64,000 bases of DNA from Jejuia sp049889775 (GCA_049889775.1 JBMHCT010000035.1:124001-188000); one strand, 5' to 3'; shown: positions 52,008-62,265, counted from the first letter of the stretch. Notes: generated from the letters alone by a model not told the origin. Numbers and translations are program-made.

Positions 52008-53176
52008 CAACCCAAGAAATTCTTTCAAAATTAGTAGCTTTTCCTGTGTTGGGTGGCCAAAGTAATTTATCGATAATACATTGGATTAAAGATTACATTG
52101 AAAGCTTTAGTGTTGCATGTACACTTGTACCCAATGAAGACTTTACAAAGGCATCTTTACATTGCCGCATAGGGCCTTCTGTGGACGGTGGTATTATTTT
52201 ATCAGGACACACTGATGTTGTGCCTGTGGAAGGACAGGACTGGGACACAGATCCGTTTATTTTAACAGATAAAGGTGATGGCAAATTATACGGTCGCGGC
52301 TCTTGTGATATGAAAGGCTTTCTGGCGTGTTGTTTACATGCGCTTCCAGATTTAGTGAAGGCCAACTTAAAAAAACCCATATACTTCGCCTTTTCGTATG
52401 ATGAAGAAATTGGTTGTTTATCTGCACCAGAATTGGTGGAACATTTAAAAAACCACTATCCTGAAAAACCAAAATACGCCATTATAGGTGAACCTTCATT
52501 ACTGCAACCCATAATTGGTCATAAAGGTATCTGCTTATTCAAAACAAAAGTAAATGGTTCCGCGGGTCATAGCAGTAGAATTAAACAAGAAGTGAGTGCT
52601 ATTCATGAAGCAGTACGATTGGTTTTATGGCTAGAAGAAAAAATGAATTCACTAATAGCTTCTGGTAGTACAGACGAACGTTTTACACCACCACATTCTT
52701 CTTTACATACAGGTATCATTCATGGTGGTATAGCGCCTAATGTTATCGCAGACAAGGCATACTTTTCTTGGGATGCAAGAATGATTCCCAAAGATAATCT
52801 TGAAGCAATAGTTAATGACTTTGAAACGCATTGCAACACTAGAGCACAAGAATTACAAACTGTTTTTCCTGATTTTAAAATTGAAACCGAAGAGATACAT
52901 CCACCTGTTGTACCTTTTGATAGTAAAGTTGACAGTGATATCGTCCAATTAATGTCTAATATCAATACGAATAAGAATATTGGTACAGTCGCTTATGCTT
53001 CAGAAGCTGGACAGTATAACGAAGCTGGCTTGCAAAGCATTATTTGCGGTCCTGGATCTATAGAACAAGCACATAGAGCTAACGAGTTTATTTCAAAAGA
53101 ACAACTGATGAAATATGATGATTTTCTTTTAAACTTAACTTCTTTTTTCGCTTCGGATAATATATTAAAACTTTAA
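52004..53176 (+). CDS. Acetylornithine deacetylase-like M20 peptidase
   Basis: The 390-residue protein has M20 metal-site motifs: ILSGHTDVVPVEGQDWD (His and Asp), YGRGSCDMKGFLACCLHAL (bridging Asp), AFSYDEEIGCLSAPELVEHL (catalytic Glu pair) and GEPSLLQPIIGHKG. It closely resembles ArgE, which removes the acetyl group from N-acetylornithine. In Bacteroidota the substrate may be N-acetylcitrulline. No arginine biosynthesis genes are next to it, so the substrate is open. It is translationally coupled to miaA. Confidence 0.85.
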   Translation: MTTQEILSKLVAFPVLGGQSNLSIIHWIKDYIESFSVACTLVPNEDFTKASLHCRIGPSVDGGIILSGHTDVVPVEGQDWDTDPFILTDKGDGKLYGRGSCDMKGFLACCLHALPDLVKANLKKPIYFAFSYDEEIGCLSAPELVEHLKNHYPEKPKYAIIGEPSLLQPIIGHKGICLFKTKVNGSAGHSSRIKQEVSAIHEAVRLVLWLEEKMNSLIASGSTDERFTPPHSSLHTGIIHGGIAPNVIADKAYFSWDARMIPKDNLEAIVNDFETHCNTRAQELQTVFPDFKIETEEIHPPVVPFDSKVDSDIVQLMSNINTNKNIGTVAYASEAGQYNEAGLQSIICGPGSIEQAHRANEFISKEQLMKYDDFLLNLTSFFASDNILKL

Positions 53177-53390
53177 GTTACTTTTTCGATAATGTTGTAA
53201 ACCCTAATCCGTTGCAACAGTTCGAACCATAACAGTTTCATACTAAAATACTTACTAATTGTTAATTTTATTTGCTTTTAGTCTATTTTTTACGCTTTTT
53301 ATCGTATTTTAGATAAAACTTTTTAGTTTTGAGCATATTGACAGCAGAAGACCGTAAATTTTTAGAACCCCTTTTAAAAGGAAAAAGACA

Positions 53391-54695
53391 ATGGCAGCAC
53401 CAAACTATACCAAACACCTCATTGGATTCATAATACTAATGTTATTTTCGCTAACTATGGTAGCACAACGCCTTGTTTTACCAGGTCAGAACCAAATTTA
53501 TAGGTTTATGGAAAATCCAGCATTTATAGCGGCTAACGAGCGTTATAATGTTACAGGAATGCTGCAAGCCTCAGATTCCGATATTGCGCAAACATCACAA
53601 TATGTAGCAGCGCAATTAGCCTTTTTTGATAATGTGGTTTTTGGGGTAGATTACTCCAAACATAGCTACGATGTGATGCGCTATTCACAATTATTTTTAA
53701 GTAGTCGCGTGCGTTTAGGTTTAGGAGATTATTACCAATATTTCAATATTGGACTTTCCATAGGTACCGATAAACTCAATGAAGTAGATTCTTCTAGGGA
53801 AAACGACATTAATACCATTTACCGTATTTCTGGTCATTATAGAAACTACAACTTAACCATTGGTGGTTTTATAAATCATATTCCAATTCAAAATAGTCTA
53901 ACCCTAAGCCCGCCTGAAACACTTTCAGTTTCAGAAGGATATTCGGTTTTCGCGTCTTATGATTTTGCGTTATCGGATTATTTTAGATTAACACCTTTAG
54001 TTAGATATAATTCATATTCAGACCTCGATTTTTTTGAAGGTGTTGCGCTGATGAATTACAAAGAAAAAGGTGAATTGGCAATATCTTACAAGAACGATTA
54101 CTCCATAAATGGTGCTATTAGTGCTAAGTTTTTAGAGCGTGTAAAAGTGAGTTACTCTTATGAGAAAGCCATTGGCGCTCAAAATTTTAATGATGTTCAT
54201 GCTATAGGAGTTTCGATTGATTTAGCCCCTGAAGCTACCGAAATGCCTGAATGGTTAGTTAACGTGAGACGTAATCGTATTAAAATTCACAACATCAATT
54301 ATAAAGATGAAGAAAAACTGTTTGAAACGATAGCTGACGAAGAGATTGAAGAGACTGTAACAGATAGTGTTCCACAGGTTGAAACTGTAGATCCTGATTT
54401 GATTGCATATCCAAAAATGAGTGAAGAAGATCCAGAAGATGTTGTAGACGGTCATTTAAAACCTGGATATTATGTAATTCTTGGAAGTTTTAAAAATGTG
54501 AAAAATGCCGAAAAAGCTGTCGCTAAATTAAAAAGCGAAGGCTATTATGCGAGATTTGGCAAAAAAGATGCTAACGACGATTTCCATTACGTTTATGTAG
54601 ATAGATATGCGGATAGAGATATAGCCAGCAAACGTACCATAGCCAAACAAAAAGAGAAAGGTTTTGAAAAGGTTTGGTTAATGCGCGTAAAATAA
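53391..54695 (+). CDS. PorP/SprF family type IX secretion protein with C-terminal SPOR domain
   Basis: The 434-residue protein has a signal-type N-terminus (LIGFIILMLFSLTMVAQ) and LVLPGQNQIYRFMENPAFIA, the family start. An outer-membrane beta-barrel region follows to about residue 280. After an acidic linker, residues about 365-434 form a SPOR domain (GYYVILGSFKNVKNAEKAVA ... GFEKVWLMRVK), which usually binds denuded peptidoglycan. It could anchor a type IX secretion or gliding component to the cell wall. No SprB-like adhesin or gld gene is adjacent. Confidence 0.85.
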   Translation: MAAPNYTKHLIGFIILMLFSLTMVAQRLVLPGQNQIYRFMENPAFIAANERYNVTGMLQASDSDIAQTSQYVAAQLAFFDNVVFGVDYSKHSYDVMRYSQLFLSSRVRLGLGDYYQYFNIGLSIGTDKLNEVDSSRENDINTIYRISGHYRNYNLTIGGFINHIPIQNSLTLSPPETLSVSEGYSVFASYDFALSDYFRLTPLVRYNSYSDLDFFEGVALMNYKEKGELAISYKNDYSINGAISAKFLERVKVSYSYEKAIGAQNFNDVHAIGVSIDLAPEATEMPEWLVNVRRNRIKIHNINYKDEEKLFETIADEEIEETVTDSVPQVETVDPDLIAYPKMSEEDPEDVVDGHLKPGYYVILGSFKNVKNAEKAVAKLKSEGYYARFGKKDANDDFHYVYVDRYADRDIASKRTIAKQKEKGFEKVWLMRVK

Positions 54696-54787
54696 AGCTG
54701 TTTCAATTAATCTCTATAGATTGGAAATATATAGTTTTAATCAACGTATGAAATTCGTTTTGAAGTACTGAATTATAATTCTTTGGT

Positions 54788-54840
54788 AAGCAGGAATCCA
54801 ATAGTTAAAAACTGGATTCTGCTTGATGTGCGGAATGACA
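54788..54840. repeat. Hairpin repeat ending in ATGACA (copy 4, diverged)
   Basis: Arms AGCAGGAATCCA and TGGATTCTGCT flank a short loop, followed by TTGATGTGCGGAATGACA. It is intergenic between the convergent PorP/SprF and parC genes. Confidence 0.6.
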
Positions 54841-54935
54841 AATTGTTGAGGAAAGCTTACAGAAACAAAATTAACTGCCCTAAAAATAAAAGGTCAAAAC
54901 CTCTATTTACCTAATAAAATAACACGAAAATAAAA

Positions 54936-57560
54936 CTAAAATAATGAGGTCTGTCCTTCACTTTCATCCTCCGATGAAGCGTTGGAATCTTCATCCTTTA
55001 CCGTTTCCTCGTCCACAACTTCTAAATCATCGGCATGAACTTCTTCGGGAGCTTCATAAGGCAAAGGCTCTAATAAATTTATTTGATTTACTTTTAGTTT
55101 TGTTAATTGGTTTCCCATCGCTGAGATACCTTTAATATCAATAAACTCTTCCAAGTTTACCTCTAAATTATCACGTCGATCCTTACCACGCTCTTTTGCA
55201 AACACAACTTCGGCCACTGGTTTCCAATCCGTAGATACTACTTCCAATTGCGAACCCTGAGCATCAGGAACAAAGGCTTCCTCTCTACCCTCATTTTCAA
55301 TTAAAAAGCGTTTTACATAATAAAGTTCCTTTTCTCCATGATAATAAATGGCAGATATTGGTTTCTTAGGCACCCATTTTTCCAAAACAACCATATCGTT
55401 ATCAAAGTGCATAGTAACTTCTGGTGTAACCGTTTTTGCTACTCCAAATTGGTTAATAATAAGTAATTTATCTTCACCTCTAAATTCTCCAATTAACTCG
55501 CCTCGTCCATCAACATTGATACGTTGTATGATATCATCAAACCATATTTTACGAGGTTTTAAAGTAGAAACACCTTTTTCTTTAAGTTCTATGCGCTTGA
55601 TTGAATATTTAGACACCAAGTTTCCTTTGGATGCGCGACCTTTTATTAGAATATCAGCAAAATCAATATCCCATTTTAGCTTCTTTATACTTCCCGCCTG
55701 ACGCAAATTAATGGTGACAACTTCTGCCTCACCATTTGGATTTGCAGTAAAGTACAAAACTTTAGAACTTTTGTTTCCATTGGTTAAATCATACTCTCTG
55801 TCTCTAGTTATAGAAGTAACCGCAAAACGCTTGATATATGATGGCCCTTTAGCTCCATCCTTATAAATCATGTTATAAATAGTGCGCCTGTCCTTTTTCT
55901 TAAATACTGCAACGTGAATGATGCCTTTACCAATAAAGGTTTTCGTATCAACCTTAGTTACCATCATCTTACCAGAATTGGTAAACACAATAATATCATC
56001 AATATCACTACAATCGCCAATGTATTCATCACGTCTCAGAGACGTTCCTATAAAGCCTTCTTCCTTATTTACATAAAGTTTCGTATTTCGAATCACCACT
56101 TTTGCGGCATCAACATCATCAAAAGTTCGTATTTCGGTCTTGCGCTCCCTTCCCTCACCGTACTCCTTTTTAAGTCTTTGGAAATAGGCAATTGCATAAT
56201 CAATAAGGTGCTCTAAATGGTGTTTTACCTCAGCAATTTGCTCTTCCAAGGCATCAATTTTTTGTTGCGCTTTATCGATATCGAATTTGGAAATACGCTT
56301 AATACGGATTTCTGTCAATCTCACAATATCATCTTCTGTAACAGCGCGTTTTAGATGTTTGATATGAGGCTTTAAACCTTTATCTATTGCTGAAATTACA
56401 CCTTCCCAAGTTTCCTCTTCTTCGATATCACGATAGATTCTGTTTTCAATGAAGATGCGTTCTAAAGAAGCAAAATGCCATTGTTCTTCGAGCTCGCCAA
56501 GTTTTATTTCTAATTCTTGTTTTAAAAGCTGAACCGTATTATCTGTTGAGCGACGCAACATTTCAGATACTCCAATAAACAAGGGTTTATTTTCTTCAAT
56601 AACACAACCTAAAGGAGAAATTGAAGATTCACAACTTGTAAAGGCATAAAGGGCATCAATAGTTTTATCAGGTGATAATCCAGAAGGCAAGTGCACTAAA
56701 ATTTCAACCTCAGCGGCAGTATTATCTTCAATTTTTTTGACTTTTATTTTACCCTTGTCATTCGCCTTTAAAATAGAATCGATTAAAGAGGATGTGGTAG
56801 TTCCAAAAGGTAATTCTGTAATAACAAGTGTGTTTTTATCTAGCTGGGAAATTTTTGCTCTTACTCTAACTTTTCCTCCTCTATTACCATCATTATAATT
56901 TGAGAAATCAGCGATTCCTCCAGTTGGAAAATCAGGAACTATGGTAAACCGTTTGCCTTGTAAATGTTTTACCGAAGCATCTATAAGTTCAATAAAATTA
57001 TGAGGCAAAATTTTAGTTGACAAACCAACGGCAATTCCTTCACCTCCTTGAGCCAATAATAGAGGGAACATTACTGGAAGATTTACAGGTTCTTTTCTTC
57101 TACCATCATAACTAGCTTGCCATTCTGTAATCTTAGGATTGTAAACAACATCTAAACCAAATTTAGAAATACGCGCTTCAATATAACGAGACGCTGCGGC
57201 ACTATCTCCCGTTAAAATATTTCCCCAATTCCCTTGGGTATCAATGAGTAAATCTTTTTGACCAATTTGAACCATGGCATCTGCAATACTTGCGTCACCA
57301 TGAGGGTGGTATTGCATGGTATGACCAACAATATTTGCCACCTTATTGTAGCGTCCATCATCAAGGTCTTTCATAGAATGCATAATACGACGCTGTACCG
57401 GTTTAAACCCATCCTCAATAGCAGGTACTGCACGCTCTAAAATCACATAAGAGGCATAGTCTAAAAACCAATCTTTGTACATGCCCGTTACACGGGTTAT
57501 GGTTTCTTGGGGCTCTTCGTTTTGGTCGTTTGTTAAGTCGTCGTTTTCTTCTTCTATCAT
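54936..57560 (-). CDS. parC: DNA topoisomerase IV subunit A
   Basis: The 874-residue protein has the GyrA/ParC breakage-reunion domain: DGFKPVQRRIMHSM, QYHPHGDASIADAM at about 83-96, NWGNILTGDSAAASRYIEAR with catalytic Tyr126, then a coiled-coil and a C-terminal beta-pinwheel-like domain (AVTSITRDREYDL onward) that lacks a GyrA box. It decatenates chromosomes with ParE. The gene follows parE by 33 bp on the same strand. The acidic C-terminal tail (DEETVKDEDSNASSEDESEG) resembles tails seen in Bacteroidota ParC. Confidence 0.94.
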   Translation of the reverse strand: MIEEENDDLTNDQNEEPQETITRVTGMYKDWFLDYASYVILERAVPAIEDGFKPVQRRIMHSMKDLDDGRYNKVANIVGHTMQYHPHGDASIADAMVQIGQKDLLIDTQGNWGNILTGDSAAASRYIEARISKFGLDVVYNPKITEWQASYDGRRKEPVNLPVMFPLLLAQGGEGIAVGLSTKILPHNFIELIDASVKHLQGKRFTIVPDFPTGGIADFSNYNDGNRGGKVRVRAKISQLDKNTLVITELPFGTTTSSLIDSILKANDKGKIKVKKIEDNTAAEVEILVHLPSGLSPDKTIDALYAFTSCESSISPLGCVIEENKPLFIGVSEMLRRSTDNTVQLLKQELEIKLGELEEQWHFASLERIFIENRIYRDIEEEETWEGVISAIDKGLKPHIKHLKRAVTEDDIVRLTEIRIKRISKFDIDKAQQKIDALEEQIAEVKHHLEHLIDYAIAYFQRLKKEYGEGRERKTEIRTFDDVDAAKVVIRNTKLYVNKEEGFIGTSLRRDEYIGDCSDIDDIIVFTNSGKMMVTKVDTKTFIGKGIIHVAVFKKKDRRTIYNMIYKDGAKGPSYIKRFAVTSITRDREYDLTNGNKSSKVLYFTANPNGEAEVVTINLRQAGSIKKLKWDIDFADILIKGRASKGNLVSKYSIKRIELKEKGVSTLKPRKIWFDDIIQRINVDGRGELIGEFRGEDKLLIINQFGVAKTVTPEVTMHFDNDMVVLEKWVPKKPISAIYYHGEKELYYVKRFLIENEGREEAFVPDAQGSQLEVVSTDWKPVAEVVFAKERGKDRRDNLEVNLEEFIDIKGISAMGNQLTKLKVNQINLLEPLPYEAPEEVHADDLEVVDEETVKDEDSNASSEDESEGQTSLF

Positions 57561-57593
57561 ATTAAAACTTCCTAATATCCAGGAATAGGTCTC

Positions 57594-59450
57594 TTATTTC
57601 TCTTCAATTAAATCCATTTCCACCTTTAAATTATCAATAATGAATTCTTGTCGCGTTGGTGTGTTTTTGCCCATGTAAAAGGACAATAACTCATCTATGG
57701 ACATATTATCATCTAACATTACTGGATCTAATCGAATATCTTCCCCAATGAAATGCTTGAATTCATCAGGAGAAATTTCACCAAGTCCCTTAAATCGCGT
57801 AATCTCAGGTTTTGGTTTTAATTTTTCAATAGCATTGATGCGCTCTTCTTCAGTATAACAATAAATGGTTTCTTTTTTATTTCGAACTCTAAACAACGGT
57901 GTTTGTAAAATATACAGGTGCCCATGTTTGATGACTTCAGGAAAGAATTGTAAAAAGAATGTAATTAGCAATAATCTAATATGCATACCATCCACATCAG
58001 CATCTGTGGCAATAACTACATTATTATAGCGCAAATCTTCTAGCGATTCCTCAATATTTAAGGCTGCTTGCAATAAATTAAACTCCTCGTTTTCATAAAC
58101 AATCTTTTTACTTAAACCATAGGAATTTAAAGGCTTTCCTTTTAAACTGAAAACCGCTTGAGTATTGACATCTCTCGATTTTGTAATACTACCGGATGCT
58201 GAATCTCCCTCCGTAATAAAAAGGGTCGTTTCAAGATTTCTTTCATTTTTGGTATCGCCAAAATGCACACGACAATCTCTTAATTTTTTATTGTGAAGAC
58301 TTGCTTTTTTTGCACGATCTCTGGCTAATTTTCTTATTCCAGAAAGTTCTTTTCGTTCTCGTTCTGCTTGAAGTATTTTACGCTGTAATTTTTCAGCAAT
58401 ATCAGGATTTTTATGAAGGTAATTATCAAGATATCGTTTTACAAAATCGTTTATATACGTTCTTACAGTAGGATAATCGCCTCCCATTTCTGTAGAACCT
58501 AATTTTGTTTTTGTCTGACTTTCAAAAACGGGTTCCATTACTTTTATGGCAATGGCGCTAACAATAGATTTTCTAATATCAGACGGGTCATAATTCTTAC
58601 CATAATACTCTCTCACCGTTTTAACTACAGCTTCTCGAAAAGCATTAAGATGTGTACCACCTTGAGTTGTGTTTTGTCCGTTTACAAAACTATTGTACTC
58701 TTCGCTATATTGCGTTTTGCTATGGGTTAATGCAATTTCAATATCATCTCCTCTTAAATGGATAATTGGATACAGCAGATCCGATTCGTTAATCTTTTCA
58801 GCTAATAAATCTTTTAATCCATTTTCACTATAATACTTCTCTCCGTTGAAAACAATGGTCAGCCCAGGATTGAGGTACACATAGTTCTTCAACATTTTCA
58901 CTACATATTCACTTCGGAATTTGTAGTTTTTGAAAATGCTTTCATCAGGCACAAAAGACACCTTAGTTCCTTTTCTACGACTTGTGTCTTCCAGCAGGTC
59001 TTGATTTGTAAGTGTACCTTGTTCAAACTCTGCAGAAGCCGATTTACCATCCCGTGTAGATTCAACCCTAAAATAGTTAGAAAGTGCATTTACGGCTTTA
59101 GTACCAACCCCATTTAATCCTACTGATTTTTTAAATGCTTTGGAATCGTACTTTCCGCCCGTATTCATTTTGGATACTACATCCACAACTTTCCCCAAAG
59201 GAATACCGCGCCCATAATCACGGACGATTACCTTATTGCCTTGAATTGAAATTTCAATGGTTTTACCAGCTCCCATCACAAACTCGTCAATAGAGTTATC
59301 TAAAACTTCCTTGAGCAGAATGTATATACCATCATCTGGAGAAGAGCCATCACCAAGTTTACCGATATACATTCCTGGGCGCATTCTAATATGCTCTTTC
59401 CAGTCTAACGAACGTATATTATCTTCGGTATATTTGGTTTGTTCAGCCAT
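57594..59450 (-). CDS. parE: DNA topoisomerase IV subunit B
   Basis: The 618-residue protein has the GHKL ATPase motifs (ILLKEVLDNSIDEFVMG, VRDYGRGIPLGKV, GLNGVGTKAVNALS), a transducer domain, and a Toprim domain with LFITEGDSASGS and VVIATDADVDGMHIRLLLIT. The C-terminus ends with the usual RFKGLGEISPDEFKHFI and MSIDELLSFYMGKNTPTRQE. Length and lack of the GyrB insert indicate ParE. It heads the parE-parC operon. Confidence 0.95.
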   Translation of the reverse strand: MAEQTKYTEDNIRSLDWKEHIRMRPGMYIGKLGDGSSPDDGIYILLKEVLDNSIDEFVMGAGKTIEISIQGNKVIVRDYGRGIPLGKVVDVVSKMNTGGKYDSKAFKKSVGLNGVGTKAVNALSNYFRVESTRDGKSASAEFEQGTLTNQDLLEDTSRRKGTKVSFVPDESIFKNYKFRSEYVVKMLKNYVYLNPGLTIVFNGEKYYSENGLKDLLAEKINESDLLYPIIHLRGDDIEIALTHSKTQYSEEYNSFVNGQNTTQGGTHLNAFREAVVKTVREYYGKNYDPSDIRKSIVSAIAIKVMEPVFESQTKTKLGSTEMGGDYPTVRTYINDFVKRYLDNYLHKNPDIAEKLQRKILQAERERKELSGIRKLARDRAKKASLHNKKLRDCRVHFGDTKNERNLETTLFITEGDSASGSITKSRDVNTQAVFSLKGKPLNSYGLSKKIVYENEEFNLLQAALNIEESLEDLRYNNVVIATDADVDGMHIRLLLITFFLQFFPEVIKHGHLYILQTPLFRVRNKKETIYCYTEEERINAIEKLKPKPEITRFKGLGEISPDEFKHFIGEDIRLDPVMLDDNMSIDELLSFYMGKNTPTRQEFIIDNLKVEMDLIEEK

Positions 59451-59567
59451 GAAAAAGGGTGTGAATTACGTGATAGCACGCTAATATAGCACAACATATG
59501 AAAAAATAAAACAGAGGCGTTACAAAGTAATTAACAATAAAATAAGAATATTGTTGAGAACGTTAAC

Positions 59568-60470
59568 CTAGAGTTTTGTTGACTTCTTGAGGGATAAGAA
59601 TAAAATTCCAGCGATAACCACCAAAGCACCAAATAGTTGGACTAGAGTAAGATGTTCTTCCAAGAATATGGCTGCCAAAATAATGGTAGAAATTGGCCCG
59701 ATTCCTGCTACAATTGCAAAATTCGATGAACTGATCATTTTTATGGAAGCTGATACCAAAAACGACGGCACTACCGTTGCAAAAATGGCTATTAAAAAAC
59801 CCAAAGCGTAAACCTCCCAAGAAAAGCTGAACAAATCAGTTTCATTAATTACACTATAATGTACAAATACACAAGCGCAAGACATTAGCATTGCATAAGC
59901 TGTAAATTGCACGACTCCAAATTTAGGAATTAGCCAACCACTACCCACCAAATAAGCAGCATAGGTAAATGCACTTAAAAGAATAAAAATTCCGCCTAAA
60001 TATGTTCCCTTTCCTGAGATATGAACCTCATCCCAAAATGCGATGACAACCCCTAGATAGGTTAAGATAATAGCAACTATTTGCGGTTTTGTTATTTTCT
60101 GCTTTAGAAATACTTTGTTTAGCAACAAAACAATCGTAGGATATACAAATAGAATAATACGTTCTAAACTTGCTTTGATATACGTTAACCCCACAAAATC
60201 GAAGTAGCTTGCTAGATAATACCCAAGGAATCCAAAAAACAGAACCCACAACCAATCCCTGGTCGTCTTTTCGGTTGTGTTTTTCTTTCGGTAAAGAAAC
60301 GCAATAATCAGGTAAAAAGGAAAAGCAAAGGCCATACGCAACAATAACATGCTCATCACATCTACGTCATATTGATACGCTAATTTCACCATAACTGCTT
60401 TTGATGAAAATAGCACTACACCCAAAATACCAATGATTATTCCTAGCCAGAACTTCTTTGTTGTTTCCAT
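59568..60470 (-). CDS. EamA/DMT-superfamily transporter
   Basis: The 300-residue protein has ten predicted membrane helices in two EamA repeats (IIGILGVVLFSSKAVMVKLA; LGFLIAIFATVVPSFLVSAS, IGPISTIILAAIFLEEHLTL). Such proteins export or import metabolites such as amino acids or nucleosides. The substrate cannot be told. It ends with the basic tail SLKKSTKL and has no evident operon partner. Confidence 0.88.
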   Translation of the reverse strand: METTKKFWLGIIIGILGVVLFSSKAVMVKLAYQYDVDVMSMLLLRMAFAFPFYLIIAFLYRKKNTTEKTTRDWLWVLFFGFLGYYLASYFDFVGLTYIKASLERIILFVYPTIVLLLNKVFLKQKITKPQIVAIILTYLGVVIAFWDEVHISGKGTYLGGIFILLSAFTYAAYLVGSGWLIPKFGVVQFTAYAMLMSCACVFVHYSVINETDLFSFSWEVYALGFLIAIFATVVPSFLVSASIKMISSSNFAIVAGIGPISTIILAAIFLEEHLTLVQLFGALVVIAGILFLSLKKSTKL

Positions 60471-60556
60471 GCCCCGAAATTAGACAGTTGAAAACACTAT
60501 GAATCGTTCGTTTTTATAAAAATACAATGTTCAAATGGAGTTAATTGTGGTAAATT

Positions 60557-61150
60557 TTACTTACTACCTATATTTTCTATTTCCTTTAAATCAGGATTTT
60601 CTTTAGGGTTTTCTCCCCATTTATTTGATCCTGATGCACTGTTTAAGTAAAGAAAAGTAATACCTGTTAAAACACTTAAAGACCATGTAACAGCAACAGC
60701 ATATGAGAAAATCTCTTTTAAAGTATCGATTACGGAAGGATCAAAAGTAGGATTTCCATCGAAAAACAATAACATGATTAAGCCATAAATAAAAAGAACA
60801 ATAAGCGAAACCATGCCAATGACAATATTAAACATAAAGCTAATACCGGCAGGATGCCACCATCCTGATTTCCCTGCATCATGTAATCTTCTAACATGTA
60901 CAGTAATTGTAGGAACTGTAGTTAACATAAAGTATATAAAAACAAGAAGGTAAAAAATAAACCTTAGATAGAACTCTCCTTTGAAACTAAAATAGAAATA
61001 ATGAAGTATCAAAGAGAAACCAAGCACCAAAGCTTGAAGTATTATAACACTCCAAAATTCTTTACCTCTGGAGCGTCCATTAAAATTCCAGTAATCGATA
61101 TAAAACGCCTTGCGCAAGTAATAAGCTATATTATTTTCTTGCTTTGGCAT
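60557..61150 (-). CDS. DUF805 family membrane protein
   Basis: The 197-residue protein has the DUF805 signatures FNGRSRGKEFW and VRRLHDAGKSGWW with four membrane helices (IILQALVLGFSLILHYFYF; FIFYLLVFIYFML; MFNIVIGMVSLIVLFIYGLI; YAVAVTWSLSVLTGITFLYL). The family has no established function. It lies 20 bp downstream of ychF on the same strand. Confidence 0.88.
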   Translation of the reverse strand: MPKQENNIAYYLRKAFYIDYWNFNGRSRGKEFWSVIILQALVLGFSLILHYFYFSFKGEFYLRFIFYLLVFIYFMLTTVPTITVHVRRLHDAGKSGWWHPAGISFMFNIVIGMVSLIVLFIYGLIMLLFFDGNPTFDPSVIDTLKEIFSYAVAVTWSLSVLTGITFLYLNSASGSNKWGENPKENPDLKEIENIGSK

Positions 61151-61170
61151 ATTTAATAATTGTCTATCAA

Positions 61171-62265
61171 TTATACATTAAATAAGAAGTGCATTACATC
61201 TCCATCTTTTACAACGTAATTTTTACCTTCAACACGCATCTTACCCGCTTCTTTAACTTTAGCTTCACTTCCTAAAGATACATAGTCATTATAAGCAATA
61301 ACTTCTGCACGAATAAACCCTTTTTCAAAATCCGTATGAATTACACCTGCGGCTTGTGGCGCGGTAGCTCCAATATCTACAGTCCAAGCGCGAACTTCTT
61401 TAACACCAGCTGTAAAATAGGTTTGCTGGTTCAATAATTTATAAGCACCACGAATTAATTTAGCTGAACCAGGTTCATCCAATCCAATATCTTGTAGAAA
61501 CATTTGGCGTTCCTCGTAATCATCCAGTTCGTTAATATCTGCCTCTGTACCAACAGCCAAAACTAAAACCTCAGCATTTTCATCTTTTACAGCTTCCTTA
61601 ACTTGCTCTACATAGGCATTTCCTGAAACTGCAGATCCTTCGTCTACATTACAAACGTACATTACCCGCTTATCGGTAATAAATTGTAAAGGCTTTACAA
61701 ATTCCAGATAATCCTCTTCACTAAAATCAATGGCTCTAATGGACGTTCCAGATTCTAAAGCTTCTTTTATTTGCAGCAATACAGATTCTTCTTTTTGTGC
61801 TTCTTTATTTCCTGTTTTTGCGGCTCTTTTTACTTTATCCAGTTTCTTTTCGGCAGTTTCCAAGTCTTTTAACTGCAGCTCCATATCTATGGTTTCCTTA
61901 TCACGAATAGGATCTACACTACCGTCAACATGCACGATATTATCATTATCAAAACAACGTAATACATGTAAAATAGCATCTGTTTCTCTAATGTTCGCTA
62001 AAAACTGATTGCCTAAACCTTCACCTTTACTGGCTCCTTTTACTAATCCAGCAATATCAACTATTTCTACAGTTGCAGGAATTACTTTTTCTGGGTTTAC
62101 CAAACTCTCTAATTTTTCTAATCTTGGGTCTGGTACATTTACCACACCAATATTAGGCTCTATAGTACAAAAAGGAAAGTTGGCACTTTGCGCCTTCGCA
62201 TTAGACAAACAATTGAATAGTGTTGACTTTCCCACGTTTGGTAATCCTACGATACCTGCTTTCAT
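61171..62265 (-). CDS. ychF: Redox-regulated ATPase YchF
   Basis: The 364-residue protein has the Obg-family GTPase fold: AGIVGLPNVGKSTLFNCLS (G1), IEIVDIAGLVKGASKGEGLG (G3), the G4 region reading YVCNVDE (the NxxE variant that gives ATP preference), and a C-terminal TGS domain (IRAEVIAYNDYVSLGSEAKV, DGDVMHFLFNV). It binds ribosomes and ATP and takes part in stress responses. The length matches the family. Confidence 0.96.
   Translation of the reverse strand: MKAGIVGLPNVGKSTLFNCLSNAKAQSANFPFCTIEPNIGVVNVPDPRLEKLESLVNPEKVIPATVEIVDIAGLVKGASKGEGLGNQFLANIRETDAILHVLRCFDNDNIVHVDGSVDPIRDKETIDMELQLKDLETAEKKLDKVKRAAKTGNKEAQKEESVLLQIKEALESGTSIRAIDFSEEDYLEFVKPLQFITDKRVMYVCNVDEGSAVSGNAYVEQVKEAVKDENAEVLVLAVGTEADINELDDYEERQMFLQDIGLDEPGSAKLIRGAYKLLNQQTYFTAGVKEVRAWTVDIGATAPQAAGVIHTDFEKGFIRAEVIAYNDYVSLGSEAKVKEAGKMRVEGKNYVVKDGDVMHFLFNV

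Noticed and set aside
53329..53433. 34-codon TTG frame overlapping the start of the PorP/SprF gene
   Set aside because: There is no ATG and no family signal; it overlaps the signal peptide region in another frame. It could be a leader peptide but nothing supports it.
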